The notes under the pieces are model-generated. The model searched no databases. It saw only the letters and a program-made list of their open reading frames with translations, and had not been told where the DNA came from. Source: VAZQ01 sp035293945 (GTDB lineage Bacteria; Pseudomonadota; Alphaproteobacteria; Rhizobiales; Xanthobacteraceae). Taken from it: DNA of 64,000 bases. The translations under genes were made by a program, and so were the position numbers. Each line of letters opens with the position of its first letter. Position 1 is the first letter of the stretch. The stretch is from positions 310,001 to 374,000 of the forward strand of contig DATGLV010000024.1 of NCBI GenBank assembly GCA_035293945.1. Reading direction: 5' to 3'. Shown one piece after another: positions 58,692 to 64,000 of this stretch.

Positions 58692-58765
58692 AGTGCGGCG
58701 GTTCCGACGTTCCTACCACCATTGCGGCGCGTCTTTCGTAGGAACGTCAGAACCAAAGCCGCACT
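58692..58765 (+). terminator. Long imperfect hairpin after the chemoreceptor gene
   Basis: AGTGCGGCGGTTCCGACGTT followed by CCTAC (58692-58716) pairs imperfectly with the arm ending AACCAAAGCCGCACT at 58738-58765. It begins five bases after the stop codon. A related half (TTTGGTTCCGACGTTCGTAA) recurs at 58791. Confidence 0.55.
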
Positions 58766-59276
58766 AGAAATCAAATACTTGCTAGCGTCCCTTTGGTTCC
58801 GACGTTCGTAAACGCGAGTGCCGCAACCGGGGCACAAGTGCGCTCCCGCGCACAGCCCTCATCGCGCCCGTAGTTTGCAAGTAGCTCCAATGAGCTTCGC
58901 GCGCGGGGAGAGGGTAGGCGGCGTTGTTGATGCCGGCCCAGGGCTCATCCAAATAACCTCAGCCAGCTTTGTTGTGGGCTGCCACGCGAGCCTATGGATT
59001 TGGCTCGTATAACGTGCAAATCTCCCAAGCAGGTTGGGTACATCAACACGGTCGGCATGACGGGGCGCTCGCCAGCCGTGCTGACGTTACTGCGGAGACG
59101 CAGCTCACTTGTAATTCGGCTCGCTCGCGTCACGGATGCCAAGGGCAGATCGCTGCAGCACAATTTCGCTCGCAGCAATGACGTAATGGGCAGCGCGCCA
59201 GAACCGCGCTGAAGAGCAGCGCCTAAAGCAGCACATAAAAACAGCGCGAACGCGCTCGAGGAAATTGGGGGCCAGC
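58766..59276. other. Gene-free stretch of about 500 bases
   Basis: After the hairpin and its partial copy, no gene, RNA or known repeat is evident up to the patatin start. A 72-codon frame at 58994-59212 has no ribosome-binding site or recognisable motif and is not called. Confidence 0.5.
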
Positions 59277-61901
59277 ATGAGCGCGGATGCAACGGTACAC
59301 CGAGATCCGGATCGGAGCGGACGCATTGTAAGGCCGTCCGGCCGCCGGATTCAGCTTCGCTATTTCGAGGACATCCTGCCGGTCGAGTTCGAGGCCATCG
59401 TCAGTCGGCGTCAGGCAATCGGCCGTTCGCTTGATAATCCGGCGCGCGGCTGGATCACGCCGTTGCGGCCTGCGGAGCCCTCGGCATTACGGGGGCGCGC
59501 CGATGTGCTGCCCGACATGCGGCATTCGAGCAGAAGGCCGTCGCCGGATCCGGCGCAGCTGCCGTTCGGACCTCGGGGACCTGCGGCGGCTGCCGGTGGT
59601 GGCCCTCCGCGGCGGCCCGGCGGGGCTGACCCAGAAAATCCCAACTACGACCGCACGCGTCCGGAGCCGGTTCCCTGCACTGTCAACGGGCTTGCCTTGT
59701 CGGGCGGCGGCATAAGGTCCGCCGCTGTGTGTCTCGGCGCCCTTCAGGCGCTCAATCAACATGGGCGCATCGACTCCGTCGACTATCTCTCCACCGTTTC
59801 GGGCGGCGGCTACACGGGAGCCTGCCTCAGCGCAGCAATGAGCAAATCCGGTGGGCTCGGATTTCCCTTCGGGGCGGACGTGTTCGACAGCCGTGCGGTG
59901 GCCCACCTGCGCAATTATTCGAATTATCTGCTTCCGCGCGGGCGCAGCATGGTGAGGAATGTCGCCGAGGCCGCCGCGGTGCTGGCGCGCGGCCTTCTCG
60001 CCAACATCGTATTGGTTGTCGCAACGCTGCTGGGCTGCGCATTGCTGACTTATCTGGCGTATCCAAATGAGGACGCCCTGACCGCCGGAAGCTTTCTGCC
60101 GCAGCTAGTTGACGGCATCATCCGCGATGGCGGCGCGCTCAACGGCGCCGTGGGTGCGTGGGCGTTTGCGCTGACGCTATGGTTGGTGGCGGCACTGGTT
60201 TTGGTTCTGCTCGTCTGGGCAGTCCTGCGCTCATTCCCGCAATTCGATCCATGGAGTGATGACACCGACAGCCCGATCTTGACCGTGGCCCGTCTCCTGG
60301 TCGTGTGCACCGCCGCTATCGCGTTTCTCGACTTGCAGCCGGTCGCAATCAAATTCCTGATGCACCTGCCCGAGAAGATCGAGGGTGCCAACCTGCTCAG
60401 TACCGCATCCCTCAAGACCATCGGGGAAGTGCTGACGGCGTTCGGCACGGTGACGTCGGTTCTAAGCAGCTGGCTCGGCCATTTCCTGAAGACGAGCGAG
60501 CGGACCACCAGCCGGACCACGATCGCTCTGCGCGTGGTGACCTTTGCGGCGCTGCTCATCGCCTCGCTGGTGCTGCCGCTGGCGCTGTGGCTCCTCTATC
60601 TGTTCCTGTCGGCCTGGAATATCGGCCTGCAACCCCTTCCCGGCGCAATCACATCACTCCAGCAAGCGTTTGGCGAGGCAAAGCTGCCGATCTGGCAAAT
60701 CTATCTCGGCGCGTTCGCCGTCCTCACGTTCGTATCGGTCCTTCTCTGTGCGAACGGGTACTCGCTGCACCGGCTCTATCGCGATCGTCTGAGCAAGGCA
60801 TTCCTGTTCAATGCCGGCGCGCCGATCTCGGCCGACGACGATCCCCCGCCGCTCGACGCGCTCAAGCTCTCCGCCCTGCACGGCGCGATGGGACCTTATC
60901 ACATCATCAACTCGGCTATGAACGTTCAGGGATCGGCCGAAGCAAATCGGCGCGGGCGCAACGCCGACTTCTTCATGTTGACGCGCGACTTCGTTGGCAG
61001 CGACCTCACGCTGTACGCCCCGACGAAGGAGACGCTGGCAGCGACCACCGAAATGGAGGAAATCGATTCGCGGCTCAACCTCGGCACCGCGATGGCGATT
61101 TCCGGCGCTGCGGTCTCGGCCAATATGGGCGCCAGCACGGTGCGGCTGCTCTCGCCTACGCTCGCGTTGCTCAATATTCGTCTGGGCTATTGGCTGCGCA
61201 ACCCGCGCGACCTGGCGCGGTCGCCCAACGTGCAGGACCAGCTGCACAACGCGATAGCCTGGTTCGTGGACAAGTTCTATCTTCTCGTGGAGATGCTCAA
61301 CCTGCTCGACGAGAAGTCGCGCAATGTCTACCTGACCGACGGCGGACATATCGAAAATCTCGGCATCTACGAGCTCCTCAAACGCGGCTGCGAGAGCATC
61401 ATCGTGATCGATGCGGAGGCGGACCCCGCCATGGCGTTCGGGTCGCTGTTGACGCTCGAGCGATACGCCCGCATCGATCTCGGCGTGCGCATCGCGCTGC
61501 CCTGGGAGCAGATCGCCCGGATGACGCAAGCCACCGCAAAGAACATTGCCGCGGGATGGAATGTGCCGAGCAAGGGCCCGCATTGTGCGGTCGGCCGTAT
61601 CCTCTACCAGAGCGGGGCGCAGGGAATCCTGATCTATTTCAAGTCGTCGCTGAGCGGAGACGAGAAGGACTACATCCTCGACTACAAGAAGCGCTATGCG
61701 GATTTCCCGCACGAGTCGACCGGTGATCAGTTCTTCTCGGAGGAACAGTTCGAGGTGTACCGCGCGCTCGGCTATCACATGATCGACGGCTTTTTCTCAC
61801 GAGCGGACGCCTTTGCGTGGCTCGCGAGCGGGGAGGGCGCCTTCGCCAGCGCAGACGACGCATTTGCGCAGGTCGTCTCCGCGCTCCCGGCGATCGCGTG
61901 A
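59277..61901 (+). CDS. Patatin-like phospholipase with a multi-helix membrane insertion
   Basis: An 874-residue protein from ATG 59277, with GGGGG five bases upstream; TTG 59265 is an alternative. The patatin catalytic parts are split. Near residue 142 the oxyanion loop LALSGGGIRSAAVCLGALQA and near 174 the nucleophile elbow STVSGGGYTGACLS come first, while the catalytic aspartate (LTDGGHIENLGIYELL) follows only near 687. In between lie about six hydrophobic helices (for example NIVLVVATLLGCALLTYLAY and WAFALTLWLVAALVLVLLVW). It probably acts as a membrane-anchored lipase with the active site on the cytosolic face, which is inferred. The N-terminal 130 residues are proline-rich and unrecognised. 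Confidence 0.83.
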   Translation: MSADATVHRDPDRSGRIVRPSGRRIQLRYFEDILPVEFEAIVSRRQAIGRSLDNPARGWITPLRPAEPSALRGRADVLPDMRHSSRRPSPDPAQLPFGPRGPAAAAGGGPPRRPGGADPENPNYDRTRPEPVPCTVNGLALSGGGIRSAAVCLGALQALNQHGRIDSVDYLSTVSGGGYTGACLSAAMSKSGGLGFPFGADVFDSRAVAHLRNYSNYLLPRGRSMVRNVAEAAAVLARGLLANIVLVVATLLGCALLTYLAYPNEDALTAGSFLPQLVDGIIRDGGALNGAVGAWAFALTLWLVAALVLVLLVWAVLRSFPQFDPWSDDTDSPILTVARLLVVCTAAIAFLDLQPVAIKFLMHLPEKIEGANLLSTASLKTIGEVLTAFGTVTSVLSSWLGHFLKTSERTTSRTTIALRVVTFAALLIASLVLPLALWLLYLFLSAWNIGLQPLPGAITSLQQAFGEAKLPIWQIYLGAFAVLTFVSVLLCANGYSLHRLYRDRLSKAFLFNAGAPISADDDPPPLDALKLSALHGAMGPYHIINSAMNVQGSAEANRRGRNADFFMLTRDFVGSDLTLYAPTKETLAATTEMEEIDSRLNLGTAMAISGAAVSANMGASTVRLLSPTLALLNIRLGYWLRNPRDLARSPNVQDQLHNAIAWFVDKFYLLVEMLNLLDEKSRNVYLTDGGHIENLGIYELLKRGCESIIVIDAEADPAMAFGSLLTLERYARIDLGVRIALPWEQIARMTQATAKNIAAGWNVPSKGPHCAVGRILYQSGAQGILIYFKSSLSGDEKDYILDYKKRYADFPHESTGDQFFSEEQFEVYRALGYHMIDGFFSRADAFAWLASGEGAFASADDAFAQVVSALPAIA

Positions 61902-62020
61902 TCTGCTGGCCGCTTCGGCGGCACGCAGCGCATTGTGGTGTTACCTTACCCGCACTCTGGCCGTTTGAACCCGGTTTTCTGCGACACCTTCAATTGGGAA
62001 GCGCTGCGGACTTACGCGTC

Positions 62021-63985
62021 TTACATCCCGAATGACACGGCCGGGCGGTTCTGGACCTTGAGGTTGCGGTAGCGCGCGAGTGCCCACAGCGGGAAGAATT
62101 TCGGATAGCCGTGGTAGCGCAGATAGAACACGCGCGGGAAGCCGGTCGCCGTATAGCGCGGCTCGTTCCAGAAGCCGTCTGCGCCTTGGGTGCGGATCAG
62201 ATAGTCGATGCCGGCGCGCACCGCCGGGCGATCCGCTTCCCCCGCCGCCATCAAGCCGAGCAGCGCCCAGGCGGTTTGTGAGGCCGTCGAGGGCGCGGCC
62301 TCATAGCCGCGATAGCCGAGCTTGTAGCTTGAGCCGTCCTCGCCCCAGCCGCCGTCGGGATTCTGGATGGCGGTCAGCCATTCGACCGCCTTGCGCATCT
62401 CCGGTGCCGCATGATCGATGCCTGCCGCATTGAGCGCGCACATGACCGACCAGGTGCCGTAGATGTAGTTCATGCCCCAGCGCCCGTACCAGCTGCCGTC
62501 GGGCAATTGCAGCTTGCGCAGATAATCGAGCGCACGCGCGCGTGTTTGCTGGTCGCCCTCTTCGTCGAGCTGCGCCAGCATCGACAGGCAGCGCGCGGTG
62601 ACGTCCTCGGTCGGCGGATCGAGCAGCGCCCCGTGATCGGCGAACGGAATGTTGTTGAGATATTCGTATTCGTTCTCGGAATCGAATGCGCCCCAGCCGC
62701 CATTGCGGCTCTGCATGCCGTTGATCCATTCGCGCGCGCGCGCCATCGCGGGCGCGAAATCCTTGTGGCCGGAAAGGCGCTGCTCGCGATCCATCGCCAT
62801 GACTACGACCGCGGTGTCGTCGACGTCCGGATAATGCGGATTGGCGTATTGGAACGCCCAGCCGCCGGGCCGCAAGGTCGGGCGCCGCACCGCCCAATCG
62901 CCGGCGACGTCGAGGATCTGTTTGGGCGCGAGCCAATCGAGCCCGCGGCGGGCGCGCTCGTTTGCATCCGCCCCGCCCACCTCGAGCAGCGTGTGGCAGG
63001 CAAGTCCTGTATCCCAGACCGGCGAGACGCAGGGCTGGCAATAGGCCTCGTGCTCATGCACCACCAACAACTTCTCGATCGATTTGCGGGCAATGGCGCG
63101 CAACGGGTCGTGCGCCGACACGCCCAGCACGTCGAACATCATCACGCTGTTGGCCATGGCCGGAAAGATCGCCCCGAGACCATCCTCGCCGTTGAGGCGC
63201 TCGACCGTGAAGGCGCGCGCAGCCTCGATCGCGCGCGCACGCAAGGCTTTCGGAAAGAGCGGCTCGATGACCCGCAGGACGGCGTCGACCGCGCGGAAGA
63301 ACAGGAACCAAGAGAGCTTCTGCTGCGCCGCCTTGGGGGAAAGCCCGAGCTTCCGCGGGTCGCCTAGAAACAACTCGTCGATGCGCACGCCCTTGGGGTT
63401 ACGCGCCGTGGGCTTGAGCGCCATCAGCACCAGGAGCGGGACGATGACGGTTCGGCTCCAATAGGAGATCTTGTCGATGTGGAACGGGAACCATTTCGGC
63501 AACAGCATGATCTCGACCGGCATCGCCGGCACCGCGCGCCAGGAGACGAAGCCGAACAGCGCCAGCATGATGCGGGTGAAGACGTTCGACTGCTCGGCGC
63601 CGCCGTGTGCGCGGATCGCCTCGCGGGCGCGCCGCATATGTGGCGCATCGACAGGGTCGCCGATCATCTTCAAGGCGAAATAGGCTTTCACGCTCGCGCT
63701 CATGTCGACCTCGCCGTCCTGGAACAGCGGCCAGCCGCCGTGCGCGCCCTGCCTGCGGCGCAGATACACGGCGATCTTCTCTTCGAGCACGGTGTCGACC
63801 GGCTCGGCCAGATAGTGCCGCAGCAACACATATTCGGCGGGAATCGTGGCGTCGGCCTCGAGCTCGAAGACGAAATGGCCGTCGGCGTTCTGTCGCGCGA
63901 ACAGCGCGCGCGCCGCAGCCTCGATGCCGGCCTCGAGCCGCGGATCGCGATCCATCAGCGGTGCGGCGGCGGACGCGTTAGGCAT
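62021..63985 (-). CDS. shc: Squalene-hopene cyclase
   Basis: A 654-residue complete protein that cyclises squalene to hopene and hopanol at the membrane surface. The catalytic acid motif DVDDTA lies near residue 388. Several QW-type repeats are visible: HGGWPLFQDG, NGGWGAFDSE, DGSWYGRWG, DGGWGEDGSSY and DGFWNEPRYTATGFPRVFYL. The opening segment LFARQNADGHFVFELEAD is typical of alphaproteobacterial enzymes. The gene (also named hpnF) starts 15 bases from the window end, so hpnC, hpnD and hpnE may lie just beyond. Its product is the substrate of HpnH, encoded 28 kb away in this window. Confidence 0.96.
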   Translation of the reverse strand: MPNASAAAPLMDRDPRLEAGIEAAARALFARQNADGHFVFELEADATIPAEYVLLRHYLAEPVDTVLEEKIAVYLRRRQGAHGGWPLFQDGEVDMSASVKAYFALKMIGDPVDAPHMRRAREAIRAHGGAEQSNVFTRIMLALFGFVSWRAVPAMPVEIMLLPKWFPFHIDKISYWSRTVIVPLLVLMALKPTARNPKGVRIDELFLGDPRKLGLSPKAAQQKLSWFLFFRAVDAVLRVIEPLFPKALRARAIEAARAFTVERLNGEDGLGAIFPAMANSVMMFDVLGVSAHDPLRAIARKSIEKLLVVHEHEAYCQPCVSPVWDTGLACHTLLEVGGADANERARRGLDWLAPKQILDVAGDWAVRRPTLRPGGWAFQYANPHYPDVDDTAVVVMAMDREQRLSGHKDFAPAMARAREWINGMQSRNGGWGAFDSENEYEYLNNIPFADHGALLDPPTEDVTARCLSMLAQLDEEGDQQTRARALDYLRKLQLPDGSWYGRWGMNYIYGTWSVMCALNAAGIDHAAPEMRKAVEWLTAIQNPDGGWGEDGSSYKLGYRGYEAAPSTASQTAWALLGLMAAGEADRPAVRAGIDYLIRTQGADGFWNEPRYTATGFPRVFYLRYHGYPKFFPLWALARYRNLKVQNRPAVSFGM

Positions 63986-64000
63986 GCGGTTCCCTCGCTT

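Noticed and set aside
58994..59212. 72-codon frame upstream of the patatin gene
   Set aside because: No ribosome-binding site, no motif and no conserved feature; the evidence is too weak for a gene call.
1..64000. tRNA, rRNA or riboswitch genes
   Set aside because: No cloverleaf with a conserved T-loop or known riboswitch core was recognised by eye; a covariance-model search would be needed to exclude them fully.

Overview
The window reads as chromosomal DNA of a GC-rich alphaproteobacterium of the order Hyphomicrobiales (Bradyrhizobium / Rhodopseudomonas / Xanthobacteraceae neighbourhood). This rests on hopanoid genes (hpnN, dxs, ispH, hpnH and a complete squalene-hopene cyclase), several orphan Bug/TctC solute receptors, high-GC codon usage, and abundant palindromic intergenic repeats of the kind seen in that order. 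No rRNA, tRNA, CRISPR array, phage module or insertion-sequence transposase was recognised. The species cannot be named from sequence alone.

Left part (1-13.7 kb). A catabolic-looking locus comes first: an enolase-superfamily enzyme cut by the left edge, a GntR/FCD repressor with two matching palindromic operator candidates, a two-gene thiamine-diphosphate decarboxylase resembling sulfopyruvate decarboxylase, a Bug receptor and a VOC protein. Next come a DHA2-type drug exporter, an exported alpha/beta-hydrolase lacking the nucleophile serine, a secreted protein of unknown function, a Rap1a-domain protein, an RlpA-like lipoprotein, a Rieske-FAD reductase fusion and an Fe-S/CCG oxidoreductase.

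Middle (13.7-34.4 kb). A 940-residue protein fuses two glycosyltransferases to a C-terminal domain resembling the plant DUF579 / glucuronoxylan methyltransferase fold. It is followed by exported versions of enzymes usually found in the cytosol (MmgE/PrpD, carboxymuconolactone-decarboxylase family), alpha/beta-hydrolases, another Bug receptor, and the hopanoid/isoprenoid block hpnN <-> dxs-ispH-hpnH.

Right part (34.4-64 kb). Two chemoreceptors bracket a second set of degradative genes: a bicupin dioxygenase-like protein, an exported FmdA-type amidase, an operon of enolase-type dehydratase, Tat-exported subunit and GMC oxidoreductase headed by a broken Bug gene, two amidohydrolases, a LysR regulator, Bug and iron-type binding proteins, and hydrolases. 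A GIY-YIG gene lies between inverted arrays of a 108-bp repeat. A membrane-embedded patatin and squalene-hopene cyclase close the window.

Two themes recur. Five secreted paralogues of unknown function (7757, 16875, 37102, 38267 and 55190) are scattered among periplasmic catabolic enzymes. At least five families of palindromic repeats fill the spacers; one family touches the stop codons of its neighbour genes, and one has entered a reading frame.
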